NCBI RefSeq assembly: GCF_038003525.1
Contig: NZ_JBBOPI010000001.1
Span: 3,031,001 to 3,095,000, forward strand
Direction: 5' to 3'
Origin: Solibacillus sp. FSL H8-0538
GTDB taxonomy: Bacteria > Bacillota > Bacilli > Bacillales_A > Planococcaceae
DNA: 64,000 bases
Below, in pieces: positions 1 through 10,498 of this stretch. How positions within the stretch are numbered: position 1 is the first letter of the stretch; each line of letters begins with the position of its first letter. The notes under the pieces are model-generated. The model searched no databases. It was not told the origin of the DNA and was given only the letters and a program-made list of their open reading frames with translations. Position numbers and translations under genes: made by a program.

Positions 1-2
1 AA

Positions 3-659
3 CAATTTGTCGGCAATGCCTCGCACGAATTAAAAACGCCACTCACGGTCATCGAAAGTTATGCAAAATTACTGGAACGTCGAGGCTTTGAAAATGTCCA
101 AGTTGCACAGGAAGCTGTCCATGCCATTACAAAAGAAACCGCTACTATGAAAGCGTTGATTGAACAAATGTTGCAACTTTCCAAAGCAAATGAAAAACTA
201 AAAATGGACTGGGCTGAAGTAAATATCCTGCACCTGCTCACACATATTGCTACTCAAATGAAGCAAGCTTATGGCACAACCATTATTATTTTAGGAAATG
301 GTGCCACGATTATTTCTGATGAAGAAAAGCTAAAGCAGTTGCTTTTCATTTTTTTAGATAATGCACGCAAGTATAGTGATGACGATATATGTGTGCACGT
401 CACTACCACTACTACTGTCCAAATTTCCATTCAAGATAAAGGCATCGGCATTCCGAAAGATGATCTCCCTCATCTATTTGACCGTTTTTATCGTGTCGGT
501 GAGGACCGCAATCGTAAAACAGGAGGCACAGGTCTTGGTCTAGCGATCGCAAAACAGCTCACAGAAAGCTTATCTGCTCATATTGACATTGAAAGTGCAG
601 AAGGCGTAGGGACAACGATTTTACTTACCTTACCGAAAGAAGGTGGCGTACATGACTAA
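3..659 (+). CDS. Sensor histidine kinase, C-terminal part (5' truncated by window edge)
   Basis: The reading frame is open from base 3, so only the cytoplasmic catalytic end of a membrane sensor kinase is present. Its first visible residues are the phospho-acceptor box SHELKTPLTVIESYA, followed by the dimerisation helices. The HATPase domain follows, with an N box (FLDNARKYS), a G1 box (DKGIGIP), an F region (LFDRFYRV) and a G2 box (GGTGLGLAIA). This is a complete transmitter that would autophosphorylate on His and pass phosphate to a response regulator, presumably encoded just upstream outside the window. The stop overlaps the start of the next gene by 8 bases, so the kinase and the PepSY protein are probably translated together. 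The signal sensed cannot be read from this fragment. Confidence 0.93.
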   Translation, partial: QFVGNASHELKTPLTVIESYAKLLERRGFENVQVAQEAVHAITKETATMKALIEQMLQLSKANEKLKMDWAEVNILHLLTHIATQMKQAYGTTIIILGNGATIISDEEKLKQLLFIFLDNARKYSDDDICVHVTTTTTVQISIQDKGIGIPKDDLPHLFDRFYRVGEDRNRKTGGTGLGLAIAKQLTESLSAHIDIESAEGVGTTILLTLPKEGGVHD

Positions 660-1191
660 AATGTATTTACGGATCATTGCGCTATTTTTCGTTGTCATTC
701 TGGCGAGCTACTTATTATTTACAAGCTTCAATGACATCACAAAGGATACTCCTTTTACACAGCAGGAAATCTCATCTCGCGTCGAGCTTTTGTATGCTGG
801 GAACGTCGAGACAATTGTTCATCAAAACGATGCCTATATCGTCTCCTTCTTAAAGAATTCGGTTGTTTATGAAGTCGTCGTGGATCGTCAAAGCGGAGCA
901 TTTTCTAATTTAAAGCTTGTTTTTGAGCAACTCGATCAAACTACACAACAGCCAACAACTGAAAAGCCTGTTGAAAAACCACCTGTCACACCTATACCTG
1001 TCCATTTAACCGCGCAACAGGTGCAACAAATTGCTTTAAAGCAGCTTACAGGGAAGGTCGAAAGCATCGATTACTACGATACAGCAGATGGCGGCTATTA
1101 CTTAGTTGAGGTGGATGGCGAGGATGAGGAAGCAACCCTTCAAATCCACTCGATCACAGGGAAAGTTCTATCGGTCACATTTGATGACTAA
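652..1191 (+). CDS. Membrane-anchored PepSY domain protein
   Basis: The product is 179 residues if started at the ATG at 652. That ATG lies 5 bases after AAGAAGGTGG; an in-frame GTG at 643 is inside that ribosome binding site and is less likely. One N-terminal hydrophobic helix (about residues 5-25) is followed by an extracytoplasmic region, a Pro/Thr-rich linker (about 100-120) and a PepSY domain (about 122-179, LTAQQVQQIALKQLTGKV to the end). PepSY domains are extracytoplasmic modules often linked to peptidase inhibition or to sensor kinases. Overlap with the upstream kinase suggests it may modulate that kinase, which is an inference from position only. Confidence 0.85.
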   Translation: MTKMYLRIIALFFVVILASYLLFTSFNDITKDTPFTQQEISSRVELLYAGNVETIVHQNDAYIVSFLKNSVVYEVVVDRQSGAFSNLKLVFEQLDQTTQQPTTEKPVEKPPVTPIPVHLTAQQVQQIALKQLTGKVESIDYYDTADGGYYLVEVDGEDEEATLQIHSITGKVLSVTFDD

Positions 1192-1281
1192 ATTCTCATC
1201 GTTTTCTAATGTTTCTCTCAGTGTTATTTCATTTACTTCCCTTACAATAAAATTATCAACAACACATTGGAGGAATGAAAA

Positions 1282-1827
1282 ATGAAAAAATGGTTAGTCA
1301 TTGCAACAGTATTCATTGGTATTCTTGGTGGATATGCATTCGCTCAGACAGACATTTTAGGCTCGGCAGAAAAAGCTACAACAATCTCGGCAGCAGAAGC
1401 GAAAAAAATTGCCTTAAAGCAATTCGACGGGAAAATTTCTGACTTCGAATTTGATGGCGATGATGCTGTTCCTCATTACGAAGTCGAAATTAAAAATGAT
1501 ACTGAAAAAGTAGAAATCAAGGTAAACGCACAAGATGGTACAGCAACGATTACTGAACGCAAAGCTTTGAAAGCAGCAAAAACAACAAACTCTTCATCAA
1601 CTACAAAAGCTCAAAATGCAAAGCTCTTAACAGAAGCGGAAGCGATTGCAATTGCCCAAGCAAAAGCAAGTGGCACAGTTGTAAAAGCCGAGCTTGATAC
1701 AGAAGACGGCGTACAAATTTACGAAATTGAAATCCGCAACGGTCAAAAAGAGTACGACTTTGATATCGATGCAATTACAGGTGCTATTTTAAGCTACGAA
1801 GAAGATACGGATGACGATAATGACTAA
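1282..1827 (+). CDS. Secreted protein with two PepSY domains
   Basis: The product is 181 residues. The start is fixed by TTGGAGGAATGAAAA directly before the ATG. An N-terminal signal peptide or signal anchor (about residues 4-22, ending near AFAQ) precedes two PepSY repeats, at about 35-92 (ISAAEAKKIALKQFDGKI) and about 115-175 (LTEAEAIAIAQAKASGTV), joined by a Thr/Ser/Lys linker. The tail is very acidic (EEDTDDDND), which could bind cations. It lies 90 bases after the previous PepSY gene, in the same direction, and is followed by a strong terminator, so it is probably the last gene of the kinase operon. The molecular function is unknown. Confidence 0.85.
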   Translation: MKKWLVIATVFIGILGGYAFAQTDILGSAEKATTISAAEAKKIALKQFDGKISDFEFDGDDAVPHYEVEIKNDTEKVEIKVNAQDGTATITERKALKAAKTTNSSSTTKAQNAKLLTEAEAIAIAQAKASGTVVKAELDTEDGVQIYEIEIRNGQKEYDFDIDAITGAILSYEEDTDDDND

Positions 1828-1844
1828 CAATTAAGAAGAGCACA

Positions 1845-1950
1845 TTCGCTCCCGTTTGCACCCGACAAGCGCTGGAGAGTCCGAAGCGAAAGTAAACGCT
1901 CCACCACTTTCGCCCGAGAGCAGACCGCGACCTCAAGCGTGCGGCGCGAA
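1845..1950. repeat. GC-rich dispersed palindromic repeat, copy 1
   Basis: This block is noticeably GC-richer than its surroundings. It shares a core of about 75 bases with the block at 21001-21112: CGCTGGAG, then GAAGCGAAAGTAAACGCTCC, then CACTTTCGCCCGAG and CAGACCGCGACCTC. Within the core, GCGAAAGT can pair with ACTTTCGC. The outer flanks of this copy (TTCGCTCCCG and GTGCGGCGCGAA) pair roughly with each other although they differ from the flanks of copy 2. Confidence 0.8.
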
Positions 1951-1964
1951 TACCTAGGCATGAC

Positions 1965-1993
1965 TACAAAGTTATACTTTCTTATCCACTAAA
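1965..1993 (+). repeat. Fragment of the two-hairpin dispersed repeat
   Basis: AAAGTTATACTTTCTTATCC followed by ACTAAAA matches the loop and right arm of hairpin 2 of the two-hairpin repeat (best copies at 16765 and 60293). The left half is absent; the GC-rich repeat occupies that position. Confidence 0.6.
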
Positions 1994-1995
1994 AA

Positions 1996-2032
1996 AGCAA
2001 ATCCACATCATTTGGATTTGCTCTTCTTTTTG
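1996..2032 (+). terminator. Rho-independent terminator after the PepSY gene
   Basis: AGCAAATCCA and TGGATTTGCT form a perfect 10-bp stem with a 7-base loop and are followed by TCTTCTTTTTG. It ends the + strand kinase/PepSY operon. Confidence 0.85.
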
Positions 2033-2066
2033 TTATTTATAAGAAATTGTAAGGAAACTTAATCAC

Positions 2067-2410
2067 TTATGACGCAACAACAAATTTCGGAAGCGGATCT
2101 ACAAATGTCTTCCAGTCCTGCTGCATTTCCTGTTCTGTTAATAAGCATGTATCCAGTACGACTTCAATTTCTTCCTGATCCATATCCATGCCGATAAACA
2201 CTAGCTCTGATTGGCGATCGCCTACTTTAGTAACCCAACTCCATTAGTTTTTCAACGTCGATTATTAAGTTCTTGTAGCGTACAACAGATACAACTATTT
2301 GTAATTTATGCTGATTTTCTTCCTTCGCGATTTGATAGTAATGCGTTTAAAATCGTCGTCTTCCCTGCTCCTAAATAACCACTTAATACTGTCACCGGAA
2401 TCTTTTTCAT
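2067..2410 (-). pseudogene. Decayed CobW/COG0523 metal-chaperone GTPase (YciC/ZagA-like)
   Basis: Three pieces of a CobW-family GTPase (normally about 400 residues) are recognisable on the minus strand, in different frames. They are an N-terminus [20 protein letters not shown] with the Walker A motif (from 2410), a CICCTLQEL segment matching the family's CxCC metal motif (about 2290), and a C-terminus GDRQSELVFIGMDMDQEE running to the stop at 2067. Everything between these pieces has been lost by internal deletions, and in-frame stops interrupt the N-terminal piece. Zur-like boxes upstream suggest that the intact ancestor was a zinc-limitation gene. The product cannot be functional. Confidence 0.85.
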
Positions 2411-2430
2411 CTATCTCACCTTTTTCTAAA

Positions 2431-2445
2431 TAGTAATAATTACGT
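2431..2445. promoter_or_regulatory. Putative Zur box 1
   Basis: TAGTAATAATTACGT is a 7-1-7 inverted repeat that closely matches the Bacillus Zur operator consensus TCGTAATNATTACGA (12 of 14 positions). It lies about 20 bases upstream of the decayed CobW-family gene. Confidence 0.6.
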
Positions 2446-2499
2446 TTTAAAATCAATCGAGATAAATATAGCACTCCACAAAATAAAAATCAACACAAA

Positions 2500-2514
2500 T
2501 AGTAATGTTTACGT
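2500..2514. promoter_or_regulatory. Putative Zur box 2
   Basis: TAGTAATGTTTACGT is a second, weaker Zur-like inverted repeat (11 of 14 consensus positions), 69 bases from the first. B. subtilis yciC is known to carry two Zur boxes. This site also lies 67 bases before the start of the NERD gene on the other strand, so it could now affect that gene. Confidence 0.5.
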
Positions 2515-2580
2515 TTTACTTATTAATTAGATTGAATTTTCTATTAATTGAAATTATCATTGAAACGAGGAGGTGATCAT

Positions 2581-3543
2581 TTGTTATTACTAAATCGGAA
2601 GAAATCCATTCAACATATATATTTACAAGCCTTGCTTCGACGCTTATACGATTTGGAACATGATTACAGTACATTTCAACAACAATTAATGAAATTTGAA
2701 GCTGGCTTATCAGGTGAACAGCGCGTTGATCGTGAATTGCTAGATTTTTCAATTCCCGGCAAGCATTTTCTTTTACAAAATGTTGAGCTGTTGAATCATC
2801 AGACATTTCCCCATCAAATCGATTCAATCCTTCTTACGCCAAATTTTTTATTAATCCTCGAAATAAAAAATATAACGGGGACACTCCTTTTCAAACCGGA
2901 ATTCCATGAATTTACACGAGTACGCTTAGATGGCACTGCCGAAAATTTTTTAAATCCCTTCGACCAAGCTTATCGTCACCAGCTCTTTTTGCAGCAATTG
3001 TTAAAGCAATGGAATGTGCATGTGCCGATTAAATATGTAGTCGTCATTGCTAATCAAAATGCGGTGCTAGATAATTCGTTGAAAAATTATCCGATTTTTC
3101 ATTTGAGCGGCTTACGGCTATTTATAAATAGGCTATTTCAAAAATATCCGCAAGCTTCTTTGAATAGTGAAATGCTTGAAAAAGTTGCGCGGCGCTTATT
3201 AGCAAGTGTGCAACGGTCAGCTCCAAATCGCCCCGTTGATGCTAGTAGAATTAGAAAAGGTGTCCTTTGTGCGCATTGCGATTTTAAAGAGTTGATGCGT
3301 TATCAATACGGGTCTTGGTGCTGCACGAAATGCTCTGTGCGAAATAAAAGAGCGGTCCGGCAAGCGATGCATGACTACCGGTTGTTAATTAGTGAGCGCA
3401 TTACGAACAAAGAGTTTAGGGATTTTGTTGGCATTGAATCCATCCAGATTGCTTCAAAAATCTTAATGCGGCTCGGATTTGAGAAAGTCGGGGAAAAACG
3501 AGGAAGATATTATATTATCCCTGAAGAAGTGTTTGAAGAATAG
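2581..3543 (+). CDS. NERD domain protein with C-terminal zinc ribbon
   Basis: The product is 320 residues from the TTG at 2581, which sits 6 bases after a perfect AGGAGGT. An in-frame TTG at 2548 has no such site. After a basic N-terminal helix, a NERD (nuclease-related) domain spans about residues 45-160, with GEQRVDRELLDF, a conserved LLQNVEL strand and the QIDSILLTPN/LLILEIKN motif expected of a nuclease-like fold. A zinc ribbon with two CxxC pairs (CAHC and CTKC, about residues 238-257) follows. NERD proteins are suspected DNA-processing enzymes, but the role of this one is unknown. It stands alone, convergent with eno. Confidence 0.85.
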   Translation: MLLLNRKKSIQHIYLQALLRRLYDLEHDYSTFQQQLMKFEAGLSGEQRVDRELLDFSIPGKHFLLQNVELLNHQTFPHQIDSILLTPNFLLILEIKNITGTLLFKPEFHEFTRVRLDGTAENFLNPFDQAYRHQLFLQQLLKQWNVHVPIKYVVVIANQNAVLDNSLKNYPIFHLSGLRLFINRLFQKYPQASLNSEMLEKVARRLLASVQRSAPNRPVDASRIRKGVLCAHCDFKELMRYQYGSWCCTKCSVRNKRAVRQAMHDYRLLISERITNKEFRDFVGIESIQIASKILMRLGFEKVGEKRGRYYIIPEEVFEE

Positions 3544-3604
3544 AATAATGACGCGTTGGATTGGAGATAAAGAGGTGGGGTTTGTCCATAATCAGGGGGC
3601 AGAT

Positions 3605-4195
3605 GTCTATTAACTAATAGATATTGGCAATTAAATTTTGCGCTGGCGATTATGGGGGTGAGCTTGTCTATTACTGGTCTGCGGGCAGCTATTATTGCCC
3701 GCGGACTGGCTATTAACTACGCAAGGTTGTCTATTATATCTGCCGCTATCTATTTGTAGCCGGAGTTTGGCTATTACTTGGCCGCGACTGGCTATTATTG
3801 CCGGCAGATTGTCTATTAACACCGCGATACTGGCTATTATTTCTGCAGCTGTCTATTAGTAGCTGGAGTTTGGCTATTACTTCGCCGCGAGTGGCTATTA
3901 TTGCCCGCGGACTGGCTATTAACTACGCAAGATTGTCTATTATATCTGCAACTGTCTATTAGTAGCCAGAGTTTGGCTATTACTTCGCCGCGAGTGGCTA
4001 TTATTGCCCGCGGACTGTCTATTAACTACGCAAGGTTGTCTATTAACGCCACGATACTGTCTATTAGTAGCCGGAGTTTGGCTATTAACTACGCGAGAGT
4101 GGCTATTATTGCCCGCGGACTGTCTATTAACTACGCAAGGTTGTCTATTAACGCCACAACTCTGTCTACTAGCTAAACAAGACTGGCCATTACTC
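3605..4195. repeat. Array of about 25 degenerate 21-bp tandem repeats
   Basis: The unit is TGKCTATTA plus 12 variable bases, with a strict 21-bp spacing over most of the array and occasional 2-bp losses. A higher-order period of about five units (about 105 bp) is visible: units ending CTTCGCCGCGAG, TTGCCCGCGGAC, ACTACGCAAGRT, one variable unit, and GTAGCCGGAGTT recur in that order. Because 21 is a multiple of 3, long meaningless open frames appear on both strands. The array fills the space between the convergent NERD and eno genes, ending at the eno terminator. A related array lies at 12804-12908. Confidence 0.92.
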
Positions 4196-4228
4196 AAAAG
4201 AAAACCGAGCCTCTTAAAGAGACCCGGT
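4194..4228 (-). terminator. eno terminator
   Basis: Read on the minus strand, ACCGGGTCTC and GAGGCTCGGT pair around TTTAA and are followed by TTTCTTTTG. It lies 12 bases past the eno stop and closes the glycolytic operon. Confidence 0.88.
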
Positions 4229-4239
4229 CATAGTAAATA

Positions 4240-5607
<1,368 letters not shown>

Positions 5608-5623
5608 TCAATACTGAACAAAG

Positions 5624-7150
5624 TTAAAATAATGATTTCCCTGTCATTTCTTCAGGTTGCTCTACTTCTAAAAGTTTTAACATAGTAGGTGCTAGGTCAG
5701 CTAAAATTCCATCATTACGCAGTACAACACCTGGTTTTGTCACAATGACTGGCACTGGATTTGTTGTATGGGCTGTCATCGGCTGATCATCTAATGTAAT
5801 CACCTCATCCGAGTTGCCGTGGTCCGCTGTAATAATTGCAGCGCCGCCTTTATCAAGAATTGCATCTACTACTTTACCTAGACATTCATCTACCACTTCG
5901 ATTGCTTTTATGGTTGGCTCTAGCATGCCGCTATGACCAACCATGTCTGGATTCGCGAAGTTTAATAAAATCGCATCAAACTTGTCCGCAGCAATTTCTT
6001 GAAGCAAGGCATCCGTTACTTCATAGGCACTCATTTCGGGCTGTAAATCATACGTTGCTACTTTCGGTGAAGCGACTAAAATGCGTTCTTCTCCGTCAAA
6101 TTTCTCCTCACGTCCACCGCTCATAAAGAACGTTACGTGCGGATACTTTTCTGTTTCGGCAATACGTAATTGAGTTTTCCCATTTTTAGCTAATACTTCT
6201 CCAAAAGTATTTACGAGATTATCCGTTTCAAAAGCAACAAGTGCATTTACTTCATCACTATATTGTGTAAATGATACAAATTTCAAATTCGTTGGATGCT
6301 TGTCTGAAAGCTCGAAGCCGTCAAACGCTGGATTCGTAAATACTTTTGATAGTTGAATCGCACGGTCTGGACGGAAATTAAAGAAAATTACTGCATCGTT
6401 TGATTCGATTGTATCGACTGGATGGTTTTCCTGTGTAATAACTAGTGGAAGGACAAACTCGTCAGCAACATCTTGCGCGTACGATGATTCTACACCGGCA
6501 ACTGCTGACACTGCTGTTTGACCAATACCATCTACTAAGGCATTGTAAGTTAACTGTACGCGGTCCCAGCGCTTATCGCGGTCCATTGCGTAGTATCGTC
6601 CATGAAGTGATGCGAATTTACCAATACCGATTTCTGCCATTTTCTTTTCTGTTTCTTCGATGTAGCTAATTGCTGTTGTCGGTCCAACATCACGTCCGTC
6701 AAGGAAGCCGTGAACATATACTTCCTCTAGCCCGTTTGCTTTTGCTAGCTTTAAGAGGGCAAAAAGGTGTTCATAATGACTATGCACCCCACCATCAGAA
6801 AGTAACCCCATTAAATGAAGCTTTGAGCTGTTTTGTTTGGCATGATTTACTGCTTCTAAAAACTGCGCGTTACGGAAAAAATCTCCCTCACGAATGGATT
6901 TATGAATGCGCGTTAAGCTTTGGTAGACAATGCGGCCCGCACCAATATTTAAGTGACCAACTTCGGAGTTTCCCATTTGACCTTCTGGTAGTCCTACTTC
7001 TTCACCACTCGCAATCAATGTGGCGTTTGAATAAGTGTTCCAATAACGATCAAAATTTGGTTTATTTGCTTGTGCTACGGCATTCCCTTTCACTTCATCT
7101 CGAAAAGCTAAGCCGTCTAATATGATTAGTGCAACTGGCTGTTTAGGCAT
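5624..7150 (-). CDS. gpmI: 2,3-bisphosphoglycerate-independent phosphoglycerate mutase
   Basis: The product is 508 residues, typical for this Mn2+-dependent alkaline-phosphatase-superfamily enzyme, which converts 3- to 2-phosphoglycerate. The metal site starts at LDGLAFRDE (Asp12). The phosphorylated serine is Ser62 in [22 protein letters not shown] binds substrate, and the C-terminal metal ligands lie in [12 protein letters not shown] and TADHGNSDE. The start overlaps the end of tpi by 8 bases, which indicates translational coupling. Confidence 0.97.
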   Translation of the reverse strand: MPKQPVALIILDGLAFRDEVKGNAVAQANKPNFDRYWNTYSNATLIASGEEVGLPEGQMGNSEVGHLNIGAGRIVYQSLTRIHKSIREGDFFRNAQFLEAVNHAKQNSSKLHLMGLLSDGGVHSHYEHLFALLKLAKANGLEEVYVHGFLDGRDVGPTTAISYIEETEKKMAEIGIGKFASLHGRYYAMDRDKRWDRVQLTYNALVDGIGQTAVSAVAGVESSYAQDVADEFVLPLVITQENHPVDTIESNDAVIFFNFRPDRAIQLSKVFTNPAFDGFELSDKHPTNLKFVSFTQYSDEVNALVAFETDNLVNTFGEVLAKNGKTQLRIAETEKYPHVTFFMSGGREEKFDGEERILVASPKVATYDLQPEMSAYEVTDALLQEIAADKFDAILLNFANPDMVGHSGMLEPTIKAIEVVDECLGKVVDAILDKGGAAIITADHGNSDEVITLDDQPMTAHTTNPVPVIVTKPGVVLRNDGILADLAPTMLKLLEVEQPEEMTGKSLF

Positions 7151-7904
7151 TAGCTGCTGCCTCCAATAATTTTAAGTAAGAATCTGGTTGTAGGCTTGCT
7201 CCTCCTACAAGAGCTCCATCAATATGCTCTTTCCCTAGTAATTCCACGATGTTTTCCGGTTTTACGCTACCGCCATACTGAATGCGTACTGTTTCTGAGG
7301 TTTCTGAGTCGTAAAGATCTGCAACAACCGCACGAATCGCGCCACATACTGCATTTGCATCGTCTGCTGTTGCTGTTTTACCAGTACCGATTGCCCAAAT
7401 TGGCTCGTATGCTAGTACCATATGCGCCACTTCTTCTGCTGTAAAGCCTTCAAGGGCCGCACGAATTTGACCAGAAACTTTCGCTTCCGTCGAACCTGCC
7501 TCGCGCTCTTCTAAAGTTTCACCGCAGCAAATAATTGGCACAATACCATGATTTAATGCCGCGCGTACTTTTTTGTTCACTGCTTCGTCTGTTTCATTAA
7601 ACAATTCGCGGCGCTCAGAATGCCCTAAAATCACGTAATCTACATGGATTGTCGAAAGCATTGCTGGACTAATTTCCCCTGTAAATGCACCTTCATCTTC
7701 AAAATGCATGTTCTGTGCACCAATTGCCAAATCCGTATCTTCTGCTGCTACAACTAATGTTGGCAAGTATAGTGCTGGTGCACAAATGACCGTATCTACC
7801 TTTTCTTCTGAAGGAATTGCTTCTTGGATAGCTTCCACAAAATCTACTGCTTCATCAAATGTTTTATACATTTTCCAGTTTCCAGCTATTATCGGTTTAC
7901 GCAT
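7143..7904 (-). CDS. tpiA: Triosephosphate isomerase
   Basis: The product is 253 residues starting [12 protein letters not shown], matching the Bacillus enzyme in length. The ATG at 7904 follows GGAGGG by 7 bases; an upstream in-frame ATG at 7919 is part of that ribosome binding site. The catalytic residues are visible: Lys13 region GNWKMYK, His in ILGHSERR (about 95) and Glu in [14 protein letters not shown] (about 167). It interconverts DHAP and glyceraldehyde-3-phosphate. It begins 15 bases after pgk ends and overlaps gpmI. Confidence 0.97.
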   Translation of the reverse strand: MRKPIIAGNWKMYKTFDEAVDFVEAIQEAIPSEEKVDTVICAPALYLPTLVVAAEDTDLAIGAQNMHFEDEGAFTGEISPAMLSTIHVDYVILGHSERRELFNETDEAVNKKVRAALNHGIVPIICCGETLEEREAGSTEAKVSGQIRAALEGFTAEEVAHMVLAYEPIWAIGTGKTATADDANAVCGAIRAVVADLYDSETSETVRIQYGGSVKPENIVELLGKEHIDGALVGGASLQPDSYLKLLEAAANA

Positions 7905-7918
7905 CCTACATCCCTCCA

Positions 7919-9103
7919 TTACTTATCATTCAATGCTACAATTCCAGGAAGTTCTTTGCCTTCCATTAACTCTAGAGACGCACCGCCACCTGTTGAAATG
8001 TGGTCCATCTTGCCTGCTACTTCAAATTTTTCTACTGCTGCAGCTGAATCGCCACCGCCGATAATTGTGTAGCCTGCCGTACGCGCCATTGCGTCCGCTA
8101 CAGTTTTCGTACCATTTGCGAATTTGTCCATTTCAAACACACCCATTGGCCCGTTCCAAATGATTAATTTAGAGCTTTCAATAATTTCTGCATATTTCGC
8201 CGCTGTTTTTGGTCCAATATCAAGGCCCATCCAGTCAGCAGGAATTGCATCCACATCGACTACTTTTGTTTCTGCATCTTTTGAGAATTCATTTGCCACC
8301 ACTGTATCGATCGGCATATGAAGCTCGACGCCCTTTTCTTTCGCTTTTTCAATAAACGATTTTGCTAGCGCAATCTTATCTTCTTCAAGTAGTGACTTTC
8401 CGATAGCGTGGCCTTGCGCCTTAGTGAACGTGAAAGACAAGCCGCCACCGATAATTAAGTGATCTACTTTATCTAGTAGGTTTTCGATGACACCAATTTT
8501 ATCCTTCACTTTTGCGCCGCCGATAATTGCTGTAAATGGACGCTCTGGCTCTGATAATGCCTTCCCAAGTACATCTAGCTCTTTTTCCATTAAAAGACCT
8601 GACACAGCCGGTACAAATTTTGCGATACCTTCTGTAGAAGCATGGGCACGGTGAGCAGCGCCGAATGCATCATTTACATATAGATCCGCTAGCTTTGCAA
8701 AGCTTCTTGATAGCTCTTCATCGTTTTTCTCTTCGCCTTTATGGAAGCGTACGTTTTCAAGTAAAACGATCTCGCCGTCCAGCATTTCATTCACAGCTGC
8801 TTCTACCGCTTCACCAATTGATTCGTCAAGTTTCTTTACTGGACGTCCCATTAATTCAGCCAGGCGTTCACCCACCGCTGTTAAACGCAACTCTTCTTTT
8901 ACTTCGCCTTTTGGACGACCTAAATGAGAGGCTAAAATTACTTTTGCCCCTTGTTCTACTAGCTGTTTAATTGTTGGGATGGCTGCGCGAATACGTGTTT
9001 CATCCGTAATACGACCATCTTCCATCGGTACATTGAAATCAACGCGCACAAATACGCGCTTCCCTTTAACATTTACATCATTCATCGTCTTCTTTAAAAA
9101 CAT
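7919..9103 (-). CDS. pgk: Phosphoglycerate kinase
   Basis: The product is 394 residues, the usual two-domain length. It transfers the acyl phosphate of 1,3-bisphosphoglycerate to ADP. The N-domain signature [11 protein letters not shown] lies near residues 20-30, followed by the substrate-binding ASHLGRPKG and [13 protein letters not shown], the nucleotide-binding hinge [13 protein letters not shown], and the C-terminal [11 protein letters not shown] and [15 protein letters not shown] loops. The start follows AAGGAGGG. It heads the pgk-tpi-gpmI-eno group, separated from gap by a terminator. Confidence 0.98.
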   Translation of the reverse strand: MFLKKTMNDVNVKGKRVFVRVDFNVPMEDGRITDETRIRAAIPTIKQLVEQGAKVILASHLGRPKGEVKEELRLTAVGERLAELMGRPVKKLDESIGEAVEAAVNEMLDGEIVLLENVRFHKGEEKNDEELSRSFAKLADLYVNDAFGAAHRAHASTEGIAKFVPAVSGLLMEKELDVLGKALSEPERPFTAIIGGAKVKDKIGVIENLLDKVDHLIIGGGLSFTFTKAQGHAIGKSLLEEDKIALAKSFIEKAKEKGVELHMPIDTVVANEFSKDAETKVVDVDAIPADWMGLDIGPKTAAKYAEIIESSKLIIWNGPMGVFEMDKFANGTKTVADAMARTAGYTIIGGGDSAAAVEKFEVAGKMDHISTGGGASLELMEGKELPGIVALNDK

Positions 9104-9235
9104 GAAGAAAACCCTCCTTCAATTTTGGAAAAGGTGTCACCCTTTTGTTATTAAAAAATAGACTTGCTACTTCAAATAGTAACAAAACTCTATATGTATG
9201 TCTTGCATGAACAAAGCGTTGCCTATGTCCAATTA

Positions 9236-9273
9236 CAAAAAAAGGAGCGAATAGGTAATCCCTTCCGCTCCTT
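9236..9273 (-). terminator. Terminator between gap and pgk
   Basis: On the minus strand GGAGCG pairs with CGCTCC across a 16-base loop and runs into TTTTTTTG. It separates cggR-gap from pgk onward, or attenuates read-through. The remaining 132 bases to pgk presumably hold a second promoter, but I could not identify a convincing one. Confidence 0.75.
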
Positions 9274-9387
9274 ACCCTCATATATTATAAATGCTATGCT
9301 ATTTAAAGGCTATACTTTTCATAACAGTTTACGTGTAATATGTTACACTTTTTCACCGATTTGAAAAAAGTATGTCACATTTAGATT

Positions 9388-10398
9388 TTAGTCTTCTAAA
9401 CCTTGTCTTGCGATGTAAAGTGCTAAGTCCATAAGTCGAGTTGAATAGCCGATTTCATTGTCATACCAAGAAACAATTTTCACCATTTGACCTTCCATTA
9501 CCATCGTAGATAAACCATCAATTGTTGAGGATGCTGAGTTTCCATTGTAGTCAATTGATACTAAAGGTAATTCATTGTAAGCAAGAATGCCCTTTAATTC
9601 GCCTTCAGATGCTTCTTTTAGTGTTGCGTTGACAGATTCCGTTGTTACTTCTGTATTTAGCTCAACAACTAAGTCTACGCAAGAAACGTTCGGCGTTGGT
9701 ACACGCATCGAGAAGCCGTCTAATTTACCTTTAAGTTGTGGTAATACTTTTGAAACGGCAAGTGCTGCACCCGTTGTTGTTGGAATCATTGATACTGCGC
9801 CTGCACGTGCACGGCGAGGATCAGAGTGTGGGAAGTCAAGAATTCGTTGGTCATTTGTGTACGAGTGAATAGTTGTCATCATACCACGTTTAATACCAAA
9901 TTTTTCATCCAACACTTTCGCAAGTGGTGCTAAACAGTTTGTCGTACAAGAAGCATTAGAGATTACATTTTCTGATAGGTCGTAATCTGTATGGTTAACA
10001 CCCATTACATACGTTGGCATATCACCTTTTGCTGGTGCTGAAAGGATTGTTTTTCTCGCGCCTGCTTCGATATGTTTTGAAACTTCTTCCATTGAACGGA
10101 ATCTACCTGTACATTCAAGCACAACGTCAACGCCTAGTTCACCCCACGGTAAGTTTGCTGGGTCTTTTTCAGAATATACATGAACGCGTTTACCATCTAC
10201 GATAAATGCATTTTCTTCTGCTTGAACATCCGCATCATACACACCATGAACTGAGTCGTATTTTAATAAATGTGCTAGTTGACCTGCATCTGTTAAGTCA
10301 TTTACTGCTACTACTTCAAATTCATCATGCTTCATTGCCTCACGGAACACTAAACGTCCGATACGACCAAATCCGTTAATTGCTAATTGTAATGCCAT
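9388..10398 (-). CDS. gap: Glyceraldehyde-3-phosphate dehydrogenase (glycolytic type)
   Basis: The product is 336 residues from the ATG at 10398, which follows GGAGG by 7 bases; five extra N-terminal codons in the longest frame include the ribosome binding site itself. The NAD-binding fold starts INGFGRIGRL, the catalytic cysteine is in SNASCTTNCLAPL (about residue 153), and the catalytic His region TIHSYTNDQ follows. The C-terminus has WYDNEIGYS. It lies directly downstream of the repressor cggR, as in B. subtilis gapA. It makes 1,3-bisphosphoglycerate with NAD+. Confidence 0.97.
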   Translation of the reverse strand: MALQLAINGFGRIGRLVFREAMKHDEFEVVAVNDLTDAGQLAHLLKYDSVHGVYDADVQAEENAFIVDGKRVHVYSEKDPANLPWGELGVDVVLECTGRFRSMEEVSKHIEAGARKTILSAPAKGDMPTYVMGVNHTDYDLSENVISNASCTTNCLAPLAKVLDEKFGIKRGMMTTIHSYTNDQRILDFPHSDPRRARAGAVSMIPTTTGAALAVSKVLPQLKGKLDGFSMRVPTPNVSCVDLVVELNTEVTTESVNATLKEASEGELKGILAYNELPLVSIDYNGNSASSTIDGLSTMVMEGQMVKIVSWYDNEIGYSTRLMDLALYIARQGLED

Positions 10399-10498
10399 GT
10401 CTAATTCCTCCAATTAATAAATTTATTTAAATAGTATGCGCTAAGCGACACTATAAAAAACACCATCAACTATACAACTGCATAATTGCGTTGAGACT

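Noticed and set aside
9104-9235. pgk promoter TTGTTC-N16-TAGAGT on the minus strand
   Set aside because: Both hexamers are weak matches; transcription start data would be needed.
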